A stretch of 64,000 nucleotides of DNA from Polyangium sp. y55x31 (GTDB lineage: Bacteria; Myxococcota_A; Polyangia; Polyangiales; Polyangiaceae), in assembly GCF_029946505.1 (NCBI RefSeq), contig NZ_JARZHG010000012.1, positions 1 to 64,000 on the forward strand, written 5' to 3'. The position numbers and the translations under genes were made by a program. Every line of letters begins with the position of its first letter. Positions within the stretch are counted from its first letter, which is position 1. A model generated the notes under the pieces. The model saw only the letters and a program-made list of their open reading frames with translations, searched no databases and had not been told where the DNA came from. Shown here in pieces: positions 34,838 through 47,663 of the stretch.

Positions 34838-36835
34838 ATGCCGCCCCTTCCTGACGACATGCCGGAGGATCTCATCATGGGTGAAAGCGCGCGAGGACCT
34901 TACGACGCCATCGTGGCGAGCATTGACGACGTGCCGGTTGCACGCGTCACGGCGGACGCCCTCATGCGCCTGCCCGCGCACACGCGCGCGTGGCCCATCA
35001 TCGTGTCGGCCGGAGACGTCGAGAGCTCCGTGGAAAAGGCACTCGAGGGGCTGCCCATCGTTCCGCGCTTCGAGAAAGAAGCCATTGAGGGACTCTCGGA
35101 CGCCGAGTCCGCGGACCTTCGGGAGATGGCCTCCGCCGTCATCCACCTCCTCTCCGCCGCGCCGGAATCGGGGATCTACCGGACGGAGCTCACGCACGCG
35201 TACGTCGTCGGCTCGCTCGTCGCGACGTCGCACGACGAGGTTCGGAAACGCCTCGCCGCCGCGGGTCTCCGCGTCGCATCCCTCGCCGAGGTGCTCGCGA
35301 CCCTGCCGCGAGAACCGGAGAGCACCGAGGCGGCCGTGGCCTCCGTGGAAAAGACATTCGAGGGGCCGATGCGCGCGTATCTCGCGACCGGGGGTCCCAT
35401 CTCCGAAGAGCTCCGAAACGCGGAGTCGCTCCCCTGGAACGCGTATCTCACGGGCACGGTCGAGCGATGGAATCCCGAGGTGTCCGGTCGAATCTTCGAT
35501 CTGTGGCTCGCCACGCGCGACGGAGACATGCTCGGCATCCCGGGATATCTCTCGCTGGAGGAGGACACGAAAGCGCCCGAGCTCGGGTTCGACAGGACGC
35601 AGGCGCTCGCCGACGTTCTCGCGGCGCGTGGGCTCTCGCCCGTCCTCTCGGGCCTCATCGCAGCGCGGACGATGCTCGGGCCGTCGTCGAACTACCTGTG
35701 CGCGCGATGGCTCGCGAACCCGGCATCGTTCTCCGTCGACGCGCTCGGACTCCCGCTTGCGCAGGCCGCGCTCGCGGCGGCGGTGAGCTCCCTGCTGCGC
35801 GGAGCGCCGTCCGTTCGCGCGCGCGTCGAGGCGCTGCTCGCCGAGCACCACCCGGCCTTCGGGCTCGAGGCGTTGAAGGGGCTCCTCGACTACGACGACG
35901 GCCATTATGCGAAGCGCCTCGACGACGCGCACCTGATGACGGCCGCGACCGGCGCGAAGCTCGTCGATCTCCTCAACCTCGCGAGCAAGGTCGATGAGCT
36001 GCGCGGCAGCGCGGCCAAGGAGCGCTCCGCGAAGTCGTTTGTGCTCGAAACATGGGGGAAGACCCTCACGACCGGCGCGTTCGCGCAGGGCGTCAGCGAT
36101 GCGCTCGGACGTCTCGACAAGGGCGCGATCGACAGCCAGGTGGTCTGGGAGGCGCTCGCGCGCGGCTTCGAGGCTGCGCCGGACGATCCGCTCGGGATCG
36201 GCGACGCGCCGCCCTTCGCGCTGTATCTCATCGTGCGACAGCTCGCGAAGCCGAAGGGCGCCGCCAAAACGAAGCTCGTCGCGTGGTGCGAGGCGCACCC
36301 GAACGGCCTCGGAGCGTACACGGAGACGTTCGCGAAAAAGGTCGGCGACGCGAAAAAGCCCGTGCCGCCGCCGTACGATCCTGCCGATCTCGCCGCCCTC
36401 CCGCCGCCGCTCGCCAAAGCGTGGAAGTCGGCGCGCGAGAAGAGCTGGAAAGCCGGGGTTCGTCTCCCGGCTGGCGCACCGGCGAAGATCCTCGCCGCCG
36501 CCGAAGCGGCGTTCGAGGCGCCTCTGCCCGAGGATGTGCGCTCGTTCTACACCCTGCACGACGGCGCGGGCGAAGACGAGTGCTTCCGTGGCTGCCGCCT
36601 CTACGCCATGTCCGAGGCCCTCGAGCAGCGCGCCATGCTGCGCTCGCTCGCGGAGGCGCAGCCGTTTCCGGCCGAGTGGCTCCCGGTCACCGCCGACGGC
36701 GCCGGCAATCACGCATGCGTCGTCATGCGCGGGAAAAACGCGGGCGAAGTGTTCGACTTCGACCACGAGACCGGCCCGGGTCGCAAGCTCGCCAAGAGCT
36801 TTTCGATCTTCGTCGAGCGCGCCGACTGGGAGTGA
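34838..36835 (+). CDS. Large protein with C-terminal SMI1/KNR4 (SUKH) domain
   Basis: 665 residues with a strong GAGGAGG site before the ATG. Residues 1-540 are mostly helical, with HEAT-like or armadillo-like repeats (VVGSLVATSHDEVRKRLAAAGL, LLAEHHPAFGLEALKGLLDYDDGHY) and no known domain. The C-terminal ~120 residues match SUKH: AAAEAAFEAPLPEDVRSFY, LHDGAGED, WLPVTADGAGNHACV, GEVFDFDHETG. SUKH proteins are common immunity factors against polymorphic toxins, and in other settings act as protein-interaction modules. At 665 residues this is far larger than a typical immunity protein (about 150). No toxin gene with Rhs or PAAR features is nearby, so an immunity role is only a possibility. Confidence 0.75.
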   Translation: MPPLPDDMPEDLIMGESARGPYDAIVASIDDVPVARVTADALMRLPAHTRAWPIIVSAGDVESSVEKALEGLPIVPRFEKEAIEGLSDAESADLREMASAVIHLLSAAPESGIYRTELTHAYVVGSLVATSHDEVRKRLAAAGLRVASLAEVLATLPREPESTEAAVASVEKTFEGPMRAYLATGGPISEELRNAESLPWNAYLTGTVERWNPEVSGRIFDLWLATRDGDMLGIPGYLSLEEDTKAPELGFDRTQALADVLAARGLSPVLSGLIAARTMLGPSSNYLCARWLANPASFSVDALGLPLAQAALAAAVSSLLRGAPSVRARVEALLAEHHPAFGLEALKGLLDYDDGHYAKRLDDAHLMTAATGAKLVDLLNLASKVDELRGSAAKERSAKSFVLETWGKTLTTGAFAQGVSDALGRLDKGAIDSQVVWEALARGFEAAPDDPLGIGDAPPFALYLIVRQLAKPKGAAKTKLVAWCEAHPNGLGAYTETFAKKVGDAKKPVPPPYDPADLAALPPPLAKAWKSAREKSWKAGVRLPAGAPAKILAAAEAAFEAPLPEDVRSFYTLHDGAGEDECFRGCRLYAMSEALEQRAMLRSLAEAQPFPAEWLPVTADGAGNHACVVMRGKNAGEVFDFDHETGPGRKLAKSFSIFVERADWE

Positions 36836-36889
36836 TCCCATTCGCGAGCGTGGTGAGGACGCGCAGGGCGCGCTCCACGCGGACGCGCC

Positions 36890-37432
36890 TCACGCACACG
36901 CCCGCAGCACCCGCTCACTCTCCTCCGCCCAGCATAACCACGCGCGCTCGCGCGTGATGCCTAGACGCAGCGTCAGATAGATCAACTTCTTCCACCGCGG
37001 CATCTCCTCGACCGGCTCCGCATAATGCTTCGCCACGATCGCCTCGTACGTGGCGAGCAGCGCCGCATGGCGTTCGCGCGCGAGCGCGAGCTGGGCACAT
37101 AGGTCCTCGATGCCGACGAGCTCCGCCGCGAAAAACTTGATCATCAGCGGGTCGGCGACGCGGGGCGGCTCGGGCGGCTCGCGAAACCAGTCGGCGAACG
37201 CGCGCCGGCCTTTGGCCGTGATCGTGTACACCTTCTTGTCCGGCTTGCCCTGCTGCTCGACTTCCTTGAACCGCACGAGCCCCGCCTCGGCGAGCGCCGC
37301 GAGCTCGCGATACACCTGCTGGTGCGTCGCGCGCCAGTAGAAACCGGCGACCTCGTCGAACTCCTTCGTGATCTCGTAACCCGTGACCGGGCGTGTGCCG
37401 ACGACGGCCAGGATCAAGTGCTTCAGGGACAA
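36890..37432 (-). CDS. PadR-family transcriptional repressor
   Basis: 180 residues. N-terminal winged helix-turn-helix of PadR type (LILAVVGTRPVTGYEITKEFDE, YRELAALAEAGLVRF, YTITAKGRRAFADWF) and a C-terminal Vir_act_alpha_C-like helical dimerisation domain (about 95-180). PadR repressors sense small molecules and control divergent detoxification or envelope genes. The 86-bp spacer to the divergent Lnt-like gene contains two ATGCA-N8-TGCA(T) palindromes typical of PadR sites, so it very likely represses that gene and itself. Confidence 0.93.
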   Translation of the reverse strand: MSLKHLILAVVGTRPVTGYEITKEFDEVAGFYWRATHQQVYRELAALAEAGLVRFKEVEQQGKPDKKVYTITAKGRRAFADWFREPPEPPRVADPLMIKFFAAELVGIEDLCAQLALARERHAALLATYEAIVAKHYAEPVEEMPRWKKLIYLTLRLGITRERAWLCWAEESERVLRACA

Positions 37433-37457
37433 GGCGAGACTCCTCCGATCGACCTAC

Positions 37458-37477
37458 CTATGCACATGGTTGCATAT
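37458..37477. promoter_or_regulatory. PadR operator 1 (imperfect palindrome)
   Basis: CTATGCA-N6-TGCATAT: half-sites match operator 2 with one mismatch at the outer edge. It lies 25 bp upstream of the padR start; centres of the two operators are 41 bp apart, i.e. four helical turns, favouring cooperative binding on one DNA face. Confidence 0.8.
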
Positions 37478-37498
37478 CCCGGCGCCGGATGCTAGGAC

Positions 37499-37518
37499 CT
37501 ATGCACCAAGGTGCATAG
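37499..37518. promoter_or_regulatory. PadR operator 2 (perfect palindrome)
   Basis: CTATGCACC-AA-GGTGCATAG is a perfect 20-bp inverted repeat. It directly abuts the first possible ATG (37519) of the divergent gene. Binding here would block the promoter or early elongation. If translation instead starts at ATG 37561, the site lies in the 5' leader or at the transcription start. Confidence 0.85.
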
Positions 37519-39045
37519 ATGGTCGCGACGCCTCCGTTGAAGACGCTTTCCTCCGGGCCCATGCGCTGGGTGATCCTCGCCCTCGGCGCGGCAGCGCTCT
37601 GCTTTTCGAACGGCGTTCACGCGAGCGTCGTCGCGGCTTGGGTTGCGCCGGCCTTGATCTTGCGCTTCGTGATGATGTCGCCGGCGCGCTCCGGCTTCGC
37701 CGCGACGGCGGTCGTGTGCGGCGTGGCTTCCTTCGTCACGTTCCGCGGCGCCATTCCCATGCCGGACGCGGAGTACGCCGTCACGAGCGTGATCTCCGGC
37801 GTGTTCGGCGCAGTCCCTTACTTGCTGCACCGTCTCGCGGCCGCGCGCCTCGGTGCCGTGCCGGGCTCGCTCGTGTTCCCTGCGGCGAACGTCACGCTTC
37901 TCTACGTCGTCTCCCTCGGCAGCCCGTTCGGCACGTGGGCGAACGACGCGTACGTCCAGCTCGACTTCCTGCTGCTCTCGGAGCTCGCCTCGGTGACGGG
38001 GTTATGGGGCATCCCGTTCCTCGTCGCCTGGTTCGGAAGCGCGGTGCAGGGCCTCTTCGAATCACGCGCGCCCCGCGCCAATCCAGCACTCGTGGCGTTC
38101 GGAGCGTGCTTGCTCCTCGCGCTCGGCTACGGCGCCTGGGCTCGCTACACGCCTCTGCCCGCGCGCCAAACCGTTCGCGTCGCGGCGCTCAGCAATCCTT
38201 CCACCCTGAGCGACTTCTTCTTCGAAGGCTGCCCCCAGCGCGAGGACATCACCTGCCGCGCCGAAAAAAGCCGCACACGTCTCGACACCCTCTTCACGAT
38301 GTCCAAGACCGCTGCCGAGAACGGCGCGCGGGTGATCGTCTGGTACGAGGGCGCGGCGCAATACGACGAAGGATTCGAGCCTGAGTTCGTCACGCGCGCA
38401 GAGGACTTCACCCGCCGTCACGGCGTCCACCTCGTCGCCGGCGCCCTCCAGGTCCCCCGGGATCCCGGCGCGCGAATGACCAACAAGGCAATGGTCTTCA
38501 CGCCCGAGGGCCGCCTCGCGTTCGAATACGTGAAGTCGATCCCCGTACCCGGCGAGCCCATCGTCGCGGGCAATGGACAGGTGCAAACGCTCGATACGCC
38601 GTACGGACGCCTCGGCGTGATTATCTGCTTCGACGCCGACTTCCCCGCGCTCGGCCGGAAGGCCGCGCAGCAGGGCGTCGATCTATTGCTCGTGCCGGCC
38701 AACGATTGGCGCGCGATCACGCCGCTGCACGGAGAGATGACGGTGTTCCGCGCGATCGAAGGCGGCTTCAGCCTCGTGCGGTCGGCAAGCAACGGCCTGT
38801 CGATCGCGACCGACGCGCGCGGCGTGCGCCTCGGGTCGAACGATTCCTTCACCTCGCCGGGCGCCATCATGTACGCCGACGCGCCGATCGCGGGGCACAT
38901 GACCATGTACGCCAGATTCGGCGACGCCTTCGCGGCCCTCTGCGCGCTGTCTCTCGCGGCCCTCATGGCCGGCGCGATCGGGTCGGCTTTTCGGGGGCGG
39001 GCGAGGCGCGCCCCGGGATCAGGTGATGGGGTGAACGCCGCTTAA
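37519..39045 (+). CDS. Apolipoprotein N-acyltransferase-like nitrilase-family membrane protein
   Basis: 508 residues from ATG 37519 (a 14-codon-shorter start at 37561 is possible). Six or so N-terminal membrane helices to about residue 215, then a carbon-nitrogen hydrolase domain with the family's Glu-Lys-Cys triad: Glu277 (VWYEGA), Lys339 (YVKSIPVPGEP) and Cys370 (VIICFDADFP). A final helix (FAALCALSLAALMAGAIG) closes the chain, as in Lnt. Lnt adds the third acyl chain to lipoproteins in the inner membrane. Repression by the divergent PadR gene suggests a conditional paralogue of the housekeeping Lnt and not the essential copy. This genome makes many lipoproteins, so such a paralogue could tune or repair them; that is inference. 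Confidence 0.85.
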   Translation: MVATPPLKTLSSGPMRWVILALGAAALCFSNGVHASVVAAWVAPALILRFVMMSPARSGFAATAVVCGVASFVTFRGAIPMPDAEYAVTSVISGVFGAVPYLLHRLAAARLGAVPGSLVFPAANVTLLYVVSLGSPFGTWANDAYVQLDFLLLSELASVTGLWGIPFLVAWFGSAVQGLFESRAPRANPALVAFGACLLLALGYGAWARYTPLPARQTVRVAALSNPSTLSDFFFEGCPQREDITCRAEKSRTRLDTLFTMSKTAAENGARVIVWYEGAAQYDEGFEPEFVTRAEDFTRRHGVHLVAGALQVPRDPGARMTNKAMVFTPEGRLAFEYVKSIPVPGEPIVAGNGQVQTLDTPYGRLGVIICFDADFPALGRKAAQQGVDLLLVPANDWRAITPLHGEMTVFRAIEGGFSLVRSASNGLSIATDARGVRLGSNDSFTSPGAIMYADAPIAGHMTMYARFGDAFAALCALSLAALMAGAIGSAFRGRARRAPGSGDGVNAA

Positions 39046-39232
39046 ATCGGCGATACCCGGGGGACCCCAAAGGATACGGGCCCCCTTGCACGATTGTTCG
39101 TACGCCAAGCGTTGAGGATGACGCGTCGCATCGTGCCCGGGGCCACCGCGCAGAAGCCGAGAAATCGCGCGCGCTCGGTGCTAGCATCGCCCGCTCGGAG
39201 CGAGGTTGCGGGGCGGGAAGGCGCGAGCAGCG

Positions 39233-43888
<4,656 letters not shown>

Positions 43889-43901
43889 ACGGACGGTCGC
43901 G

Positions 43902-44267
43902 TCACGCGGTCGCGGTCGACAGCCTGAGGTTGCCGGGCGGCAGGTGCGCGTGGACCATCCGCAAGAGTTTTTCCCTGGTCGTCAGGCCGACATGCCGGGC
44001 GACCTCCTTCCCGCCCACGAACGCGATGACCGTGGGAAACCCGCGGATCCCGAAACGAGCCGCGAGGCGGGGCTGGTCGTCGCCGTTGACCTCCACGACC
44101 TTCAGGTGCCCTGCCCCCTCCGCCGCGATCCCGTGAAGGATCGGCGCGAGAAGGCGGCACGGCGGGCACCAGGTGGCGGTGAAGTCGACGAGCACGGGCA
44201 CGGCGGCGTTCACCACCTCGGCCTCGAAGGTCTGCTCTGTGACGGATCGGACAGGCGTCGTGGACAT
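43902..44267 (-). CDS. Thioredoxin-family protein
   Basis: 121 residues from ATG 44267, which has an ideal GAAAGGAGG site 5 nt upstream. Active site WCPPC (Cys34, Cys37), cis-Pro segment FGIRGFPTVIAF and the usual length for a cytoplasmic thioredoxin. WCPPC instead of WCGPC is common in thioredoxin-like proteins and shifts redox potential. It reduces disulfides in partner proteins. Divergent from an ECF-like sigma factor gene 62 bp away; a perfect 7-bp inverted repeat lies between them, suggesting shared control by redox stress. Convergent with the WD40 kinase gene. Confidence 0.93.
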   Translation of the reverse strand: MSTTPVRSVTEQTFEAEVVNAAVPVLVDFTATWCPPCRLLAPILHGIAAEGAGHLKVVEVNGDDQPRLAARFGIRGFPTVIAFVGGKEVARHVGLTTREKLLRMVHAHLPPGNLRLSTATA

Positions 44268-44305
44268 GGAGCCTCCTTTCCTCGGGAGGTTTCGAGACGG
44301 GCAGT

Positions 44306-44332
44306 CATTACAGAGAAGATTCTGGTGTAATG
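44306..44332. promoter_or_regulatory. Palindrome between thioredoxin and sigma-factor genes
   Basis: CATTACA-N13-TGTAATG, a perfect 7-bp inverted repeat in an otherwise GC-rich spacer. Each arm contains TGTAAT, which could serve as a -10 element for one of the two divergent promoters, or the whole may be an operator. The first ATG of the sigma gene lies inside the right arm, which favours the later ATG at 44366 if this is a promoter. Confidence 0.45.
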
Positions 44333-44926
44333 TCGGGCGAGCTCGAGACCTCACCATCGGGAACCATGTGCAACGCCGCCACGGAGGATGTCCTGGATCA
44401 CATCTCGCACCTCGCCCTCACGCGGCGAGCGGCCCTCGCGGCCCTCGCGCGGAAGGAGGGTGTATCGCCCGAGGATGCGGTCGATTGTGTCCAGGAGGGA
44501 CTCTGCAAGCTGCTCGTGGCCGCGCAGGACGGCTCGGTCCCGGCGGAAGGCGAGGACTGGGCCTCGATCCTCGGGGGCATGGTGCGCAACGCCGCGCGCA
44601 ACCGGCGACGGCGCCACTTCCTCGCGCGGCCGCACGACGATCTCGACGCGCACCCGCAAACCGGGCGTGAAGGCGCGGCCGCGGACGAGGCGCTCGCGCG
44701 CGCCGAGGAGCACGTGCGGCTGCGCGCATGCGTCGAGGAGTTATGCGAGATCCAGAAAGCGGTGGTCACGCTCCGGATGCTCGAAGAACAGCCGGGCGAG
44801 GACGTGGCGGAGGCGCTCGGCATCTCGCCGGGATACGTGGCCGTCCTGCTTCACCGCGCCAAAGCGGCGCTGCGCGTGTGCATGACTGGACGCGGCATCG
44901 GCGGGGCCACTCTGCAGAGCGCTTGA
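44330..44926 (+). CDS. Sigma-70/ECF-like sigma factor
   Basis: 198 residues (or 186 from ATG 44366). Region 2-like helices at about 30-100 (GVSPEDAVDCVQEGLCKLLVA, ILGGMVRNAARNRRRRHF) and a region 4 helix-turn-helix at about 145-185 (ITLRMLEEQPGEDVAEALGISPGYVAVLLHRAK-like, split). The low similarity in region 2 sets it apart from the main ECF groups. No anti-sigma gene adjoins. Divergent from thioredoxin, so a thiol-stress role is plausible but inferred. A zinc-binding anti-sigma factor could be encoded elsewhere. Confidence 0.8.
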   Translation: MSGELETSPSGTMCNAATEDVLDHISHLALTRRAALAALARKEGVSPEDAVDCVQEGLCKLLVAAQDGSVPAEGEDWASILGGMVRNAARNRRRRHFLARPHDDLDAHPQTGREGAAADEALARAEEHVRLRACVEELCEIQKAVVTLRMLEEQPGEDVAEALGISPGYVAVLLHRAKAALRVCMTGRGIGGATLQSA

Positions 44927-44999
44927 TGACGAGCGCGTAGCGCGGCTTCGGCGGAGCACCTCTGTCACACTCCGCGCCGCCGCTCCGATACGAGCCGTC

Positions 45000-45812
45000 A
45001 TGCAGCCCATCGTCGCCTTCCTCCTCGCATCGTTCGCCCTCGTCGCGCCCACGCTTTGCGCTTGCAAGCCGGCGCCCTCGCCGGAGCCAAGGCCGTCGGT
45101 GCGTGTCCCGATGCCCGCAAAGGCCGCGCAAACCGAGCCGGAAGCCGCGGCGGTGCCCGCGCCGAACGCCGAGGAGGAGGAGGCGCGCTGCAAGTGTCCC
45201 GCAGAGACGAGCGGGACAGCCGAGGCGACCGTGGATGCGGCCGCGGAGGAGGCGGTCGACGCCGAGGACCCGGATGCGCGGACACGAGGCGCGCGGGCGC
45301 AACAGGAACTCCCGAGGCCACTCACGACCCGGCTACGCGCTGCGCTGCCGGATCACCACGCCGCCTGTGACGTCGCGCAGTCGGGCCCATGCACCTTGCG
45401 CGGGGATCTCGACGGCGACGGCGTCCTCGACGATGTGGTGCTCGTGCGAAGCCGCGCGGGCGCCGGTGGGATGGCCATTCTCTGGGGGAACGGCGCCGCG
45501 GAGCTGCTCGGCGGAGGCCGCCGGGGGCAATGCTGGACGAAAACGGAGGTGCCCGACGTCGGGGGTCATCCCGTCGCAACACCGTGCCCGACGGAGATCG
45601 ACGCTGACCTCGGCTGGCTCGCGCGCTGGGAGCTGCGACCGCGAAAACTCCGGAACGACGTCCCCGTCCTCGTCGGGCAGCGCGGCGCGAGGACCCTCGA
45701 ATCGCCGGCGCCGGGCGCCCTCGGCGACGGACTGCTGCTCGACGGCGGCGACGCCGCGGCCATCCTCTACCGCACCGCCGGCGGATGGACGTTGATGCAC
45801 CTCGGGTTTTAG
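45000..45812 (+). CDS. Lipoprotein with Pro/Glu/Ala-rich tether and FG-GAP-like motif
   Basis: 270 residues. The signal peptide (IVAFLLASFALVAPTLCAC) places the lipid on Cys20 or Cys22. A low-complexity Pro/Ala/Glu tether of about 80 residues follows, then a domain with the calcium-loop motif DLDGDGVLDDVVLVRS, as in FG-GAP/VCBS repeats. Four Cys in the C-terminal half could make two disulfides. It resembles in plan the lipoprotein at 60545-61627. No enzyme signature. Single gene, 73 bp after the sigma-factor gene and possibly in its transcript. Confidence 0.72.
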   Translation: MQPIVAFLLASFALVAPTLCACKPAPSPEPRPSVRVPMPAKAAQTEPEAAAVPAPNAEEEEARCKCPAETSGTAEATVDAAAEEAVDAEDPDARTRGARAQQELPRPLTTRLRAALPDHHAACDVAQSGPCTLRGDLDGDGVLDDVVLVRSRAGAGGMAILWGNGAAELLGGGRRGQCWTKTEVPDVGGHPVATPCPTEIDADLGWLARWELRPRKLRNDVPVLVGQRGARTLESPAPGALGDGLLLDGGDAAAILYRTAGGWTLMHLGF

Positions 45813-45855
45813 GGTGCCGGGTGCGGTGCGCGGCTCATTGTATGCCGTCCCGCTC

Positions 45856-46284
45856 TCAGTCACGGGATGCTTCGATCAAGTACCTGCACATGTCCGCGAA
45901 TTTCGGGAAGCGTTTTGCGATCACGGTCAAAACTGCGACCCTCTGGGCACGCGAGCGGAATGGAAAGGTATCTTGCGAGAGGGCGAGCTCCACGCGAAGT
46001 TCATCGGTACCTATCTCCAGCCAGTGGTCCAGGACCCGCAGGATGCAGGCGCCCTCGTCGTCGGTCGAGTAGGTGGCCACACCGAGAAGCAAGGCTCCCT
46101 CGTCAGGAGAAAAGATTGCCTTCTCGACTGCGTTTGCAATGCAGTCCGGAAACTCGTCGGATCCGATCTCGTCGATGATTTCCCTCAATGTGTCGGAGAG
46201 CGTGGTCAAGTCATAGTCGCGCGCCGACGGATCGAGGCACATGTTGCGCACGGCTTGCCAATGAAATGATTCGTTCTTGCTCAT
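45856..46284 (-). CDS. Small acidic cytoplasmic protein, unknown
   Basis: 142 residues from ATG 46284 (MSKNESFHWQ). No signal peptide, membrane segment or recognised domain. It is predicted mostly helical and acidic (DTLREIIDEIGSDEFPDC, ILRVLDHWLEIGTDELRVEL). Local GC and third-position bias are lower than in neighbours, which hints at acquisition. A short frame (46287-46370) ends two bases before its ATG. Size, charge and composition are like small immunity proteins of toxin systems, but no toxin gene adjoins, so this is weak. Confidence 0.6.
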   Translation of the reverse strand: MSKNESFHWQAVRNMCLDPSARDYDLTTLSDTLREIIDEIGSDEFPDCIANAVEKAIFSPDEGALLLGVATYSTDDEGACILRVLDHWLEIGTDELRVELALSQDTFPFRSRAQRVAVLTVIAKRFPKFADMCRYLIEASRD

Positions 46285-46462
46285 GATCAATCTCTGACGA
46301 GGCTCTCGGCGAGCGCGCGGGCATCCGAGCCGCGTGGCAGGTCGAGAGAGCGGATCAACGTTCGTCGCATCGCAGGCGACCAAAGCACGGTGGCGTCGGG
46401 CCCACAAGTCTCTCGCTTACCCTTTGGTCGTCCCCCCGGCGCTGTGGTAGACCCGAAGGACG

Positions 46463-47482
46463 ATGCACGCGCGGATCCGCTCGCTCTCCCTATTTGTCCT
46501 CGCCTCCGCCCTCGCGGCCTGCGACAAGAGCATCCCGGAGCCGAGTCCCGCGGTCCCCCCGAGCACCTTGGGATCGAAGGCGAACCCCGGCGAAAGCGCC
46601 GCCCCCGCGGCGACCGCCGCAGCATCCCCCGAGCCGGTGCAGCGCATTCCCGCACCTGCAAGGATCGTCGCCATCGGTGACCTCCACGGCGACCTCGCGG
46701 CGACACGCGCGGCGCTTCGGATGGCCGGGGCGATCGATGAGAAGGATCACTGGGTTGGCAAGGATCTCATGGTCGTGCAGACCGGCGACGAGGTCGATCG
46801 CGGCGACGAGGATCGCGACATCATCGATCTGTTCGAGCGCCTCGCCGACGAGGCCCAACGCACGGGCGGCGCCGTGATCGTGCTCAACGGCAACCACGAG
46901 GTGATGAACGTCCAGCTCGATCTCCGCTACGTGACCGACGACGCATTCAAGGATTTCGTGGGGCTCGCCGGCGTCACGACCACGGATCCGCGCCTCGAGC
47001 GGGTGCCGGAGCCGGCCAAGGCGCGCGCCGCCGCATTCCTTCCTGGCGGCCCGTATGCGAAGAAGCTCGCGAAGCGCAATATGATCGCCGTCGTCGGCGA
47101 CACGGTCTTCGTTCATGGGGGCATCACGCCCAAGCACGTTCGTTACGGCATCGATCGCATCAATCGCGAGGCGATCGCGTGGATGGACGGCTCCGCGAAG
47201 GATTTGCCCGCGCTCATCACCGCGGAGGATGGTCCTGTCTGGCTGCGGCGATACTCGGCGACGACCGGCCCGGACGATTGTCGCGTGCTCAAGGAAACGC
47301 TGGCGATGATCCCGGCCAAGCGCATGGTCGTCGGCCACACGGTGCAGCGCGGCGGCATCACCTCCGCGTGCGACGAGCAGGTTTGGCGGATCGACGTCGG
47401 GATGTCGAAGTATTATGGCGGCAAACCCGAAGTCCTGGAAATCAAGGGCGCGGAGGTACGACCGCTGCGCGGGGATGGCTGA
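46463..47482 (+). CDS. SLP-like PPP-family metallophosphatase, lipoprotein
   Basis: 339 residues. Signal peptide and lipobox ALAAC (Cys20), an Ala/Pro-rich tether of about 45 residues, then a PPP-type catalytic domain: GDLHGD, GDEVDRG, LNGNHE, VVGHTVQRGG and FVHGGITP. These are the metal-binding motifs of the Shewanella-like phosphatase branch, which includes tyrosine- or serine-specific enzymes in bacteria and plants. The lipid anchor puts activity in the periplasm or at the surface, so substrates are extracytoplasmic phospho-compounds or phosphoproteins. It stands alone, 178 bp from the divergent unknown gene. Confidence 0.9.
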   Translation: MHARIRSLSLFVLASALAACDKSIPEPSPAVPPSTLGSKANPGESAAPAATAAASPEPVQRIPAPARIVAIGDLHGDLAATRAALRMAGAIDEKDHWVGKDLMVVQTGDEVDRGDEDRDIIDLFERLADEAQRTGGAVIVLNGNHEVMNVQLDLRYVTDDAFKDFVGLAGVTTTDPRLERVPEPAKARAAAFLPGGPYAKKLAKRNMIAVVGDTVFVHGGITPKHVRYGIDRINREAIAWMDGSAKDLPALITAEDGPVWLRRYSATTGPDDCRVLKETLAMIPAKRMVVGHTVQRGGITSACDEQVWRIDVGMSKYYGGKPEVLEIKGAEVRPLRGDG

Positions 47483-47663
47483 CCCGTCGTTTCCGGCTGC
47501 ATTGCGTTGGATGCGACAACTTACTTGGCACCCCTGCACCGGGGGTACAACGTCGAGCCTGCGCCTCACGCTTGTCGCGGCCCGCAGTTCTGCGTGACGC
47601 GCAGGCCTGCGCCATGCGTCCAGCGGAGCTCGACGTCCGGCGGCTTTTCGGCCGGCCGTCTCG

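Noticed and set aside
46287-46370. 27-residue frame just upstream of the small acidic unknown gene
   Set aside because: Too short and without a binding site; noted only as context.
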